From Lucifuga dentata (taxonomy: Eukaryota > Chordata > Actinopteri > Ophidiiformes > Bythitidae): a DNA stretch of 64,000 bases. The stretch's first letter is position 1. Each line of letters opens with the position of its first letter. Under the pieces are notes generated by a model. That model had not been told where the DNA came from. It searched no databases and was given only the letters and a program-made list of their open reading frames with translations. Both the position numbers and the translations under genes were made by a program. The stretch covers positions 1-64,000 of the forward strand of contig VXCM01000112.1 of the NCBI GenBank assembly GCA_014773175.1. Reading direction: 5' to 3'. Of this stretch, positions 12,001-22,620 are shown in pieces.

Positions 12001-15000
12001 CTTCCGACGTGCAAGACATCAATAGGAGCGAGAGTAGCTAAGCGTTAACCTAGATGTTTTTTTATACCCTCCACACACATTCTCTCTCTCTCTCTCTCTG
12101 TCTCTACAATGTTTTAGGATATTTTTAGGATCTCTAGAAGTGTTTCTTTAATGTTTCTTATGCAAAGAAACGTAAAATATATATGCTAGATAAGCACCTT
12201 ATGTAACTGTTCAGACTTACGAACAAATCTGACTTATGAACAGCCTTGGGCACAGAACTCGTTTGTTATTCGTTTCTAACTATGCCTGCTACTGCCCAGT
12301 TCTGTGCCATGCATACTTTTGAGGAGACACAATCTGTGTGTACCATTATCCCCATTTATATCATTCATCATGTTGAGATTACTTTTCTCAGTATAGACAG
12401 TACAGACTAGAACTTATAACAAGATTATGCAATTGTAAATCGATTTCTTCGGGCATGTAAATGTCATAATTGGAGTAAGTCACCTCTGCATGCTTTACCT
12501 GACATGGCAGACTCTCCTCATACTACAATTACGCAATAAATCACCTGTATTAGACAAATTGTGGAATCCTATTCATTCTGTCTATGTATCTTACTCGTAT
12601 TACTGTGGAATACAGAAAAATAATTGGAGTGTAGCATGTATGTAAAAGTATTGACTATTACCTCTATAGTACGTTGTGACATAACTGTCATCAGCTGGCT
12701 GTTGGCTGCTGTCACTGTGCTGTGTTCAACAGCAAATTTGAACAGAAGAACGTGAGGCAAACTGAGGTGACGCAAAGCATTTAGTAGGCTTACTTTGTTT
12801 ACCACTTTGAGGTTGGCTTGATGTGTCAGAGCCCTTTCAACTATGGAAATGCTAACAGACTCAAGACCAAAAAATAACAGACATTCTAATAACACACTGC
12901 CTTCTGCATTGAAGCAAAAAAATAAAAGTAGTATTTTGTCATTAAGAAAAAAAAAAAAAAAATTAAACTAAAATAAAAATCTGAAAAATCTTTTTCCAGT
13001 TTAATAAATCTTTGTACCTCCCACTACAAGCTACTTTTGTCAGTGTAATTATCAATGTAGGAGCCTTTTGTACTAACATATGCCAAATTGCAACAAACCT
13101 TGTGGATGGTTATTGTTCATAATATGTCGTCCTTACCTTCCCATTCAAACTCATTGCTGTTCTCTGAGGGTGTGTCTATGTCATCAAGGTCCAGCTCTGT
13201 ACTTTCATCCAGCTCATCAGAGAGAAGAGAACCTTCACTGCGGTCCAGCGTAAGGCTGATGTCTGGAGCAGCAAGTTTCTTCCGTATCTTCTTGCCATGG
13301 TTCATAGCATAGCCTGGGTACATGCAAAGCCATCAGAATTATTAATACTGTTTGTAAAAAAAACAATTACACATGCCCAGGATAGAGCAATAGTGAGATT
13401 AAATTAACCTCTTTCATTACCAGGATCTTCCTCTCCAGATGTTCCAGCAAAAAGCTCATCTTCAAGCTCCTCCTCCTCTGGTAGGGGCCTGGTAGCAAAC
13501 AGCACGCTTTCAATAGGTCTGCGGTTCATGTGTCTTTGTGGCCCTAATGAAGGACTTGTGGCCCCGAAAGTCTGCTCAACTGAGCCACCCATTTCTGTCA
13601 TTCAGTACTTCTAAAATTCTGCATTGTACAAATTCTGAAGATACAAACCTGCAGAAACTTTTCAGCGATAGAAGTTTTGTATTTTGCTGAAGTAGGACTA
13701 GTGTCTTTCACAACACAATAACGTGATTAAAAACTCTACATTAACAGTCGTACATGCTTTTCAGCATTACAAGGGATCAATACAATACCTTGGAAAGTCC
13801 TCATCCTGCCATTCTTCCTTAAGTTCAACCCCTTCCATTCTTAAACGGGCCTCTGTTGTGGCGACTGATTCCTGTCGCTCCAGGCTGGGGGAAAAAAGTT
13901 GAAGCATTTTTATGGTTAATGGTCTCTGATTGCTGAAAGGCCCCTCTTGTGCTACAAATTTTCAATTTCCAGAAGGAGAAGCAGAGATTATCTGTAAGGA
14001 ACAAAACTGGCCAAACACACACGCTTATCTGTAAACTGTAGCTTGTGACTTGTACAATCCTTAAATGATTGTGGAGACAATGTTCTAGGAATATATTAAA
14101 AGTCAAAATAGAACAAAAAAAAAAAACCAAAAAAACAAATAAAATCTAAATAATATGGGAATGACTTACACTTGACTTCAGCGAAAAAGGAAGCACAATA
14201 ATCTTACAGTCTGTAGGTAAGGGTCTAATACTCTTAAATGAGTAGAGGAAAAGTATGACATACCTTCTACTAAACAAATGCTTTGCGTTGCGGTGCTAAC
14301 CAACACTCAATCCACAGTCTCTCAAGTTCACTAAGATTTTAGCTTGTAACTGACCACCATCAGATCACTGGCTTCTTGAAAAGCTTACAAGCTAAGACAC
14401 AGCGTGTTAAGAGCTTAATTTATAAACCACAAGGCTGCTCATGAATTCTGATCATGGTATCTGTATCCTTGCTGCACAGAGCTCCCTTTGATGCATTAAT
14501 CACAAATACAACTGTACTTGTACTCACAGATGCAAAAACATTCTGGGCTTTTTATACTTAACATTTCATAATATATTGGTTTAGCTGTTGGGTTATGTAT
14601 AATGTTAATCCTCATGCTACATTTTAAATCCAACTGAGAATGAGAAAAATGCCAAAGGAATGAGGTTTCTTCAAAAAAATAAAAAAGAGCCCTTGCAACC
14701 AAAGTGCATCAGAGCTGTGACTGCATGTAGCTGGAATCAGCCACATTAGGGAGTCAAAGGGAAGCATGGTGAAGGTTAAAACAATAGTAATGCACTTACA
14801 TAGTAGCAAACTAAAGTACACATGAATGGTGGCTGAACATAAGTTTATGTCTTGTCTCCTTCAGGGCATTCGCACAACACTGATGGGATGTTTTTCCAGT
14901 GAAAGAAAGCTTTAATCTTTAATATGGCAATTCAGCAAAAGGATGTCTACACTATTATTTTTCTCATTAACATTTTTGTGCCACCATGCTTAAAAATGTT

Positions 15001-17714
15001 ATGTCATGACGATTTGTCTTAATGATAAAGGCCTGTGTTTGAGCTGTCTGATTTACAGCAGTACGGTGCAAGCTGAGCCCTGCTGCTTTGTTGTGGTGCA
15101 GGATTAAATGTGATAAATAACATCATAAGCAGGCCTCTTTCTGATAAATAGTCTTTCAGATAGAGCATGCATATTTTGATAATAGTGAAGCAGTCTCCAA
15201 AGCTTAAATATATAATGCACTTATGATTCTTCTGACAATTCAAGTGGAATGGTGAGGTTACAGGGAATTCAAGTAGAATGGTGAGGTTACAGGGAATAGA
15301 GATAAAGAAGGTGGAGGATTTTAAGTACTTAGGGTCCACAGTCCAGAGCAATGGAGAGTGTGGAAAAGAGGTGAAGAAACGTGTGNNNNNNNNNNNNNNN
15401 NNNNNNNNNNNNNNNNNNNNNNNNNNNNNNNNNNNNNNNNNNNNNNNNNNNNNNNNNNNNNNNNNNNNNNNNNNNNNNNNNNNNNNNNNNNNNNNNNNNN
15501 NNNNNNNNNNNNNNNNNNNNNNNNNNNNNNNNNNNNNNNNNNNNNNNNNNNNNNNNNNNNNNNNNNNNNNNNNNNNNNNNNNNNNNNNNNNNNNNNNNNN
15601 NNNNNNNNNNNNNNNNNNNNNNNNNNNNNNNNNNNNNNNNNNNNNNNNNNNNNNNNNNNNNNNNNNNNNNNNNNNNNNNNNNNNNNNNNNNNNNNNNNNN
15701 NNNNNNNNNNNNNNNNNNNNNNNNNNNNNNNNNNNNNNNNNNNNNNNNNNNNNNNNNNNNNNNNNNNNNNNNNNNNNNNNNNNNNNNNNNNNNNNNNNNN
15801 NNNNNNNNNNNNNNNNNNNNNNNNNNNNNNNNNNNNNNNNNNNNNNNNNNNNNNNNNNNNNNNNNNNNNNNNNNNNNNNNNNNNNNNNNNNNNNNNNNNN
15901 NNNNNNNNNNNNNNNNNNNNNNNNNNNNNNNNNNNNNNNNNNNNNNNNNNNNNNNNNNNNNNNNNNNNNNNNNNNNNNNNNNNNNNNNNNNNNNNNNNNN
16001 NNNNNNNNNNNNNNNNNNNNNNNNNNNNNNNNNNNNNNNNNNNNNNNNNNNNNNNNNNNNNNNNNNNNNNNNNNNNNNNNNNNNNNNNNNNNNNNNNNNN
16101 NNNNNNNNNNNNNNNNNNNNNNNNNNNNNNNNNNNNNNNNNNNNNNNNNNNNNNNNNNNNNNNNNNNNNNNNNNNNNNNNNNNNNNNNNNNNNNNNNNNN
16201 NNNNNNNNNNNNNNNNNNNNNNNNNNNNNNNNNNNNNNNNNNNNNNNNNNNNNNNNNNNNNNNNNNNNNNNNNNNNNNNNNNNNNNNNNNNNNNNNNNNN
16301 NNNNNNNNNNNNGATTTATGGATGTAGTGAAAGAGGACATGAAGTTAGTTGGTGTGAGAGAAGAGGAGGCAGAGGATAGGGTTAGATGGAGGCAGATGAT
16401 TCGCTGTGGTGACCCCTGAAGGGAAAGCCGAAAGGAAAAGAAGAAGATTCTTCTGACAATTAGCCTACTGTTAGTCTATATAATTAAAGAGGATAATATG
16501 AGGATGTTATTGTTTTTTGAAACATTGATTTTTTTTTTTCTTTTTTTACATCTCATTGTTGTGTTACAACTATTATCATCGTTAATAAGCTACAAATGCA
16601 GACCTGGCTTTTTATTCTAGCTCCTGAATGGCAAATGTTTGAATATCTACTCACATACCTGAAAAAATGACCTAAGATTGTGATATTATTACTATTGCGA
16701 TTGTTGTTGCTATTATTATTATTATTATTAGTAGTAGTAGTAGTAGTATGTCCAAAACCAAAGATTGTTTGTATGCATTTTTATCTTTTTATGACATGAC
16801 TAGGCTTCAGTCAGCATCACTTATACTGGGCATTGTAACAGTGTTGTAGTGAGTACTTGTTCTATATAAATGTTAAATGCAGTTTGACAACAAACTAAAT
16901 GTTATAATTTATCATAAGTGGCCTAAGTAAGTACATGAAAGGCATCGCTTTGACTTCTGACATCTAGTGATGATCATCTGTTATTATTTTGAACATAAAA
17001 ATACTCGATGTTAAAGTGATTACTAGTAGTATTTTGAAAGGCTATTAAACAAACGCATTATACTGCTACATCCACAATATAAGGAAGGCCTAGCAGTATT
17101 GGCTCACTCTGTGTACATGATCCACTTGAGGACCTGCAAGCAGGAATATTTGGTACATTACATTGGTATAAAAAATGTACAACCTAGTTCAATGAAAAAG
17201 TTTTACAGATAACTGAACAACTGCACATGCAGTCGTTTCAGGTGTTAAAGTGTGTAAGACTCTAGCAATGGAAAGAGAGATTACGCCGCATAGTAGTTCA
17301 AAGACGCATAGACATCTGTCAAATATAAACGTGTACACATACAAACCTTCCAATACGACCAGAGGATGAAGATGGCTGAGGAAGACTCTGTGGCGTGGAG
17401 CTTCTTGCCCCTGACTGTTTGTGCTCATTGTCTGGAGCTGTCCTTTCCTGTGGCGTACCTCCTGTTTTGGTTAAACTCTCCTGAAGTGCCTCTTCGCCAT
17501 TTTCAGCTGTGGAAACTGTGCTGACTTGTAATTCGTCTAATTCTTCCTCGTCAGCTTCTCCTGATACACCAGAAGATGACTGGCTAGAAGTTTGTCTGTT
17601 TCCCAGACCCTGATGAGTCCTCCTGGGTGTGCCAAGATCTGGGCTGCTATTGTTCAAACTCATATCATTTACACCCTTCACCACGACTTCACTCTCAATT
17701 AAATCCGATGCCAT
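6091..17714 (-). CDS. bnip2: BNIP2, BCH-domain scaffold protein, 10 coding exons
   Basis: Minus-strand coding exons in transcript order: 17714-17347, 13884-13789, 13488-13421, 13313-13137, 9879-9697, 9495-9393, 9314-9183, 9027-8941, 8826-8728 and 6148-6091. All have GT/AG borders, phases match throughout, and the total is 457 codons including TGA. The C-terminal BCH (Sec14-like) domain spans residues about 268-438 and includes [47 protein letters not shown] and [14 protein letters not shown]. Kinesin-light-chain-type acidic Trp motifs EWQDEDFP and EFEWEDD precede it. BNIP2 binds Cdc42, RhoA regulators and kinesin and shapes cell form and muscle differentiation. An in-frame ATG in exon 2 (residue 139, [14 protein letters not shown]) would give 318 residues, close to the human 314. 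The C-terminal CIKQ-IDQD junction fits BNIP2, not PRUNE2 or ATCAY. The long N-terminal part is serine- and acid-rich with no recognised domain. Confidence 0.92.
6149..8230 (-). other. bnip2 last intron, no further gene seen
   Basis: AT-rich intron sequence. A stretch near 6657-6700 (actcagtggtcatatcatta) resembles a widespread fish dispersed repeat. Short open frames on either strand (for example 6883-7200) have no recognisable family features. A poly-A tract lies at about 8177-8198. Confidence 0.5.
8231..8266 (-). CDS. bnip2: Candidate 36-nt cassette exon of bnip2
   Basis: This lies between coding exons 9 and 10. A pyrimidine-rich stretch ending in AG precedes it and AG|GTATATGC follows. 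It enters and leaves in phase 2, so it can be inserted without a frameshift. It encodes [12 protein letters not shown] between CIKQ and IDQDMHSK. The insert resembles the Glu- and Lys-rich stretch after the BCH domain in the related protein caytaxin (YEEERLKAR). Skipping it gives CIKQIDQD, which matches mammalian BNIP2 CIKQVDQE. It would add a basic patch to the tail. Confidence 0.55.
8450..8620 (+). mobile_element. Partial copy of the TTAAAGGACCA-end element family
   Basis: The stretch from tggaatgaattgaaac through gcctggaagg and tagtacgttttgg to gtgtatgtgg aligns by eye with the right half of the full element at 55.4-55.95 kb (positions about 55780-55910). It lies in the intron between bnip2 coding exon 9 (8728-8826) and the cassette exon. 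Confidence 0.5.
9880..13136 (-). other. bnip2 intron between BCH and acidic exons
   Basis: 3.3 kb of intron. It holds A/T homopolymers (10743-10790, 12946-12962), a dispersed repeat (about 11800-12290) and a TC tract (12080-12103). Open frames of about 110 codons at 11251-11598 (+) and 12569-12895 (-) carry no recognisable domain and are treated as chance. Confidence 0.5.
11800..12290. repeat. Dispersed repeat with recurring GACTTACGAAC-like units
   Basis: The left part carries gggttacgaacg, gacttacaaagg and acttacaaacgg. The right part carries gacttacgaacaa and gacttatgaacag. The same decamer theme therefore recurs at both ends of a stretch of about 490 bases, with complex sequence between. 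This pattern suggests a degenerate non-autonomous transposon inserted in the intron. Exact termini and target duplication could not be fixed. Confidence 0.45.
15225..16461 (+). mobile_element. 5'-truncated RTE-like LINE insertion with 16-bp target duplication
   Basis: The plus strand encodes a reverse-transcriptase C-terminal fragment with [20 protein letters not shown] and, after the gap, [25 protein letters not shown]. It ends in CGDP then TGA and a purine-rich tail. This is the usual 3' end of a fish RTE-type non-LTR retrotransposon. The copy gattcttctgacaatt occurs at 15225-15240 and again at 16446-16461, the expected target-site duplication. The element is antisense to bnip2. At the 5' junction a unit of about 29 bases is repeated (15237-15265 and 15266-15294) with one difference. 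A 927-N gap covers the middle. Confidence 0.8.
15386..16312. other. Assembly gap (927 N)
   Basis: An unsequenced stretch inside the LINE. Any reading frame crossing it is meaningless. The missing reverse-transcriptase part of this family would normally need fewer bases, so the gap length may be an estimate. Confidence 0.95.
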
Positions 17715-18425
17715 GAGTTTCTCCCGTCGCCTGCTGTTAAACAAATCTCAGTAAAACAGTCTGGCACCGAAACTGGCGTATCCAGTAACTTTTAGCAGTC
17801 AGGTAACTTCTTTAGCGACTAATGGCTAACGTGTTAGCTATCGTTCGTTGCCTCAGCTAGCAAGACCTTTTGACAGCTAGCTATGTAAACTAACGGCACA
17901 TCTTATTAACTAAACAGTGTTAAATTTTCCAGTATACTTTCCCGAATGTACCAGAGCGTGAACTCCGAGTCCAAAAAGTTTGTTAGCTTTACATAAGCAA
18001 CCGTGCGCAGAGATCTTACGTATCCCTTTCCTTCCTTCCTTCCTTTCTTCCTTCCTTCCTCCTAAAAATGTTAGTCACATTAGCTCACTGGCTGCCGTCA
18101 CGCTAGCTAACGTCACTTAGCCACAGTAGCTGGTAAGTTAATTTTCCTAATTTAGTAAAATGAAGGCGTTAACTGTTCAACTAAAACAAAACATTACGGT
18201 GACCTCTGACTGATCCGCTTACATTTTAAGTGATTATCCGTTGATTTTATTATCTGGGTTTTCCATGATCAATCTTAGATTTGTAGAAGCAGAAAACTTG
18301 TTTGCTAACAATGTTAACAGCTAACTATTAAAAACTTTCTGTGTCGCGACCCGATTTGGACCGGAACATCCGGTCTTTCAACGTTGCAATTTACGGCAGT
18401 TTCTGTAGAGTCAAAATTCGGGAAG
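17715..18425 (-). promoter_or_regulatory. Presumed bnip2 promoter and 5' UTR region
   Basis: This is upstream of the long-form ATG at 17714-17712. It is locally richer in CpG than the surrounding sequence and carries repeated GCTAA/TTAGC words (17822-18120), for example ggctaacgtgttagct and gctagctaacgtcac. An ACCGG(N5)CCGGT palindrome at 18360-18374 embeds ETS-like CCGGAA. A possible splice acceptor (tttaacag) lies about 20 bases upstream of the ATG, so a separate non-coding first exon may exist. A TTCC-rich tract is at 18020-18062. The transcription start is not determined. Confidence 0.4.
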
Positions 18426-18981
18426 GAAAAAAAAAAAAAAAAATNGAAAAAAAAAAAAAAAAAGTTTCTGTCGGATCTAAATTTTATATACGTTGTTTTT
18501 TAAGTTAATAAGAAGTTGAATGAAGTTGTTTGTCAGTAAAGTTTAAAACAGACATGTAAATAATAATATGGAGTTATACTGTATGAAAACTGAGTCAAGT
18601 CAACCGGATTCAAGTTTTTAATTCTAAAACGTTTCACCATTCATCCAAATCTCATCGTCAGTCAGAAATGACACAGAAGGATGTTAAACCATGTAATAAT
18701 TTTTCCCTTAAATGGGAAACTTTGGTTTCATTGACCCAGATAGTGAGGGTGACAATAAATTTTATTTAATAAATCTTGGTTTTTTTTTTTTTTNGGTTTT
18801 TTTTTTTTTTGGTTTTTTTTTTGCCAAATTTCATATCCCTAAGTGTACGTTCTTAGACAATAAGCCTTTTTTCCCCCGTTTTGTTGAAAGAAATCGAAAA
18901 ATATGTCTCCCATTTCTAGAAATACAAAACAGAAAAACTATCAAAACCTACAATGCTTGCTTTATATATATATATATACTG

Positions 18982-19031
<50 letters not shown>

Positions 19032-19680
19032 TATATAAGTTTTACTTAGTTTGATGATTGTGTATTAATATGCACAAATATTCAAATTTGCATATATGGA
19101 AATATTTTAATTTCACTGACAGCCAAGTCATACTAAAACTTTAGGTTTGGTAATTAGTTTGACTATCAGTGGCTATTCTTTGCCACTAGGTGGAGGCAGA
19201 TGCTCGCTATGTCACTGCAGTCTGGGCTGGAGATGATGTCTGTGTTTCTAAACAGGAGAAATTTGCACAATGCTAATGATTTTACACCCAGCTTGGTCTT
19301 AACTGACAACTCTAGATGAACCCAATTGAATACAATTAACACATTCATTTAAAATGAAGTCACTTGTGTTTTTCTCTGTTTTGTGATGCAAATTGAATTT
19401 AACTTTTTTTTTATGGTGACACTCATGTTATTATTGCAGTCATCACTTAAATGTGGCCTTATTATCAGTAAAAATGGAGAGAGGTGAGCAACAGCAAAAC
19501 TGGCTCAGATTTCCGAAGTAAACCTTAAAAGGTCAACACTTACAAATGCACCGTAATTTCACTTTTGGACATAAGCAGTTTTAAATGCCATGTTTTATTA
19601 TGATACCTCGTGATAAAAAAAAGAGGAAAGACAGCTATAGATCTCATAATAATGCAGTGTGGTTAATACCTTGTCTGTGT
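18426..19680. other. Gene-free stretch with simple repeats and two N joins
   Basis: Poly-A around the N at 18445, poly-T around the N at 18794, and a compound (TA)n(CA)n microsatellite at about 18962-19034. No gene was seen. Confidence 0.6.
18962..19034. repeat. Compound (TA)n(CA)n microsatellite
   Basis: Alternating TA, a short interruption, more TA, then a run of CA, visible directly in the sequence. Confidence 0.9.
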
Positions 19681-19689
19681 GCAGCGGAT

Positions 19690-19945
19690 CATTCAGTATA
19701 ATTTCTAATTAACACACTGCTATTTACATTGTTGGATCATTAGGCCTCATCACAAAAGGATAATCCAGTCAAATTGAGAGTTTTCGCTCTCCTTCCACCA
19801 TGGTGCTGTTTGCTAATTAGTCATATTGCAATTATCCAACATATAGAGACACATGTTGCCTGTTCAGCCAAGATAAATCTATTATGCCAGGCTACAGCAA
19901 TCAGAGATTAGAGTTGAAATAATTTATCCTCAGCATTTCTTGTAA
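19690..19945. promoter_or_regulatory. Candidate conserved non-coding element, foxb1/bnip2 desert
   Basis: Complex, non-repetitive sequence with clustered homeodomain-type words: tctaattaac, ggataatcc, gctaattag and attatcc. No coding potential. It lies in a desert beside foxb1. Conservation is not testable here, so this is inference from composition. Confidence 0.3.
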
Positions 19946-20105
19946 ATTTACTTCATTTATATCTTAAATGTTTAAGAAACATCAATGGAATGATATCCAT
20001 AGCAGCATAAATTTAATTCCTTATGTATGTAATCTTCCTCATTATCCCCTTAGCTTGTTTTGTAAATTTTTCAGATGTTTAATGTTGTGGGGTTTTTTTT
20101 TTCTC

Positions 20106-20169
20106 ACAAAGGATGATGCTGTAAACAGGAAAATATGACAAAGGATGATGCTGTAAACAGAAAAATATG
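20106..20169 (+). repeat. Two-unit 32-bp tandem duplication
   Basis: The 32-base unit at 20106-20137 recurs at 20138-20169 with one substitution (aggaaa versus agaaaa), followed by a decayed third start. It is a small local tandem duplication. Confidence 0.8.
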
Positions 20170-21229
20170 ACAAATGATGTTGATAAAAAGGATTTTTAAT
20201 TATTTTTTAACTTGCAAAGTGAAAAGCTATATTCTTATGCTGGTCATTGCCGTGAATTTCTCACATCAAATTACACATAAATGCATCTGAGCAGAAATTG
20301 TTGGTTGTACACTGTAGCCACTGTAGCTTGCTAGTTATTTTAAATAACAAAAGCTAAAGTGGCATCATCTGATGATTCTGATTCCTCTTTTTTAAACTCC
20401 AGAGCTCACCACATATGCTGTAGCGGACCCCCCCCCTTTACATGATGAAAGTAGGGATAAATGTTATGATCAGAGATGGAAACCATAACCTACTGTATTT
20501 GTGAAGCAGAATCATTAGGAAGGTTCTCCAACCAATTTCCATAAATGGGGTAGAGGGAAGTATTTAGGCTACTCAAAGTATATCACTAATGAGAAAAGAC
20601 AAAAAGGATTCATGTGCATGTTTTATGCAATCTCTTTCTGGGTGTAGATGAATAATTATTTATGATTGCAAAGCCTAAAAGGGAGGCAAGGAGGTGGCAA
20701 AGAGTGTAGTAAAAAATTTAAAGAGGAAGTTAAATGAATATTTAAGGGAAAATGAAATATTTAATGGAAACAAATGTGCAAAACATTTAAAAACAGCATG
20801 ATAAATAGCAGTAGGTGCCATTAAAGTGGCCTCGTAATTTGTGCTTGTAACGTGTTTGCTGCAGTAGCCACACTCTGTTTTCAACATGCCAGTCATCATA
20901 TGGGGACATTGTGTCTGTAACCCAGGGTGACCTAATAGCTGCGAAATATTAGCCTTTGACTCAGTGTACTCCAAAGCCACAAGGCAGAAACAATTCATAT
21001 TTTATTGATCATCTTCAAGCTGAGGTTAGGGCTCTAAAAACACATAATGACATAAATTCTGAGTACAGAGTATTCTGGTTGTAGTGAATTTCTGAAGAGA
21101 CATTCTGCTTTAGGATTTATCATAGAATCAGTGTTTCAGTCTCTACATATTGTGAATTTCACCTAACAGCATCAAAAGAAAAAAAAAAAAAATCTGGAGT
21201 ATGTACCAGCACACGTTCATTTGTTTTCC

Positions 21230-22620
21230 AAATGTGAAAATAATTAAATCAGCAAACAAATAATTATTCAAGTCAATGAGAACAATTAGCTCAAAGATGC
21301 CTCTGAGACTTGGATGTGCATACTGAATTGATTAATTATCCTGCTAAAGATAATTGAGTGGAGCTAGATCTTTGACTGCTTCCTCTCAACAAACCCGTGC
21401 CTCCATTTTGAGCTCAAGAAGAGTAGAATATCCATCATCATTTATGTGGACATCGTGAACAACAGTGTTTATGATGCCTCTCTGCGTGGTTTTTCATGAA
21501 GAAGTGTCATGCTGTGATCACATGGAGAACTCTATTATCTTAAGTGCTATAATTTTAGTTTCGCCGTCATCTCGCTCAACTGCCACATCTTTTCTGGATC
21601 ATAAGGGAAAATCTAAAAGCAGCTACAAATCAAAAGCCAGTCATCTCTTACTTAAACCTTATGAGCCTTAAGTGTTCTAATCTTTATTAAATTACCTCAG
21701 AGAAAATGGAATGGTGTACTGGCCTGTGTTCTGTCAAAGTTCAACTTTGTCGGTGACACTGTGTCATGCCCTTAGTAACCTGTGGACAGGCTATTTCTTA
21801 GTCATAAGCCAGCCTGTCAGAGATCATTGCCTCTGTGAATGATGGGAAGGCAGCCCGATCCCAACAGCTTTATTTCCCAGCTCAACTCAGTGGACGCAAC
21901 CCATCACATTCTATTAACAATTCCATGGCTCCAACATAAAGATAAGATCTCTCAATCAGCTCTCCGTCTCAGTCACCTCTGAAGAGCCATCAGTCATCGC
22001 TAGCTAGTACGCAGTCCTCAATATTCACTTGTGATTGACACCATTTAGATGATTCTGTCAGGATTATTGTACCATTTACTCTCTCCATGGACCGCTGCAG
22101 TGTTTTGTGATTAAGGGAGTTTTTGAAATGTTTATTTTTATAAAATCAGCATATTTGAGTTCATGTGATCAGTCTTTCCCTCTGAGCAAATGTTAGTCCA
22201 TTTCATGTGGAATCTTTCAAATGCTAAGATGAATTAAGTCAGAGGTTTTGACATTTTAATCAGAGTGAACATAAGGCAGAAGGCAATTGTCACTGTCAGA
22301 CTACATGAAGGTAATTTATCTGGTTCTGCTTGATATAACGTTTAATCGTTACATCATAATGATTCATTTACATGTGAGATCGGGCTGATATTTTATGTAT
22401 AAGCACACATTCTATTCAAGGCCTTTTATTCTATTAACCTGTCTTTTCTTTATTAGATCCTTTCAAAGATAATTCCCATATGGCTTAGCCTTTGATAAAC
22501 ATGCTTTTAGGTCTACCTAATTAATGCATTCCGCTATGATTTTCTTCACTTGTCACCCACTCTTTAACCTCATAGTGAAGGAACAGACTTTTCCTACTCA
22601 AATTAAAGGTCCTCTGAGAC
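21230..22620. promoter_or_regulatory. Candidate regulatory stretch, dense in ATTA and ACAAT words
   Basis: The sequence is free of obvious repeats, apart from short A-runs, and is locally complex. It includes gattaattatcc and acaattagctc near 21280-21350, attaacaattcc near 21915, and ctaattaatgcattcc near 22520. No gene was recognised. The small open frame at 21465-21671 has no family features. The call rests on position beside foxb1 and on composition only. Confidence 0.25.

Larger units (their letters stand above)
13885..17346 (-). other. bnip2 first coding intron
   Basis: A 3.5-kb intron between the exon with the long-form start and the exon carrying the short-form ATG. It contains the RTE-like LINE insertion and its gap, plus TTA/GTA trinucleotide repeats (16706-16748). 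If the short isoform has its own promoter, it should lie just above 13884; no core promoter motif was recognised there. Confidence 0.5.

Noticed and set aside
12569..12895. 108-codon minus-strand frame within a bnip2 intron
   Set aside because: Not in phase with a splice-bordered exon and no similarity to BNIP2-family sequence that I recognise.
15278..16419. Three long open frames of about 330-350 codons across the gap
   Set aside because: They are made almost entirely of Ns. Only the flanking pieces are real and belong to the LINE.
6091..17714. bnip2 gene as PRUNE2 (expected from a 9q21-like block)
   Set aside because: The BCH domain words ([36 protein letters not shown]) and the short C-terminus fit BNIP2. 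PRUNE2 and caytaxin differ at these points, and no long PRUNE2 upstream coding region is present.
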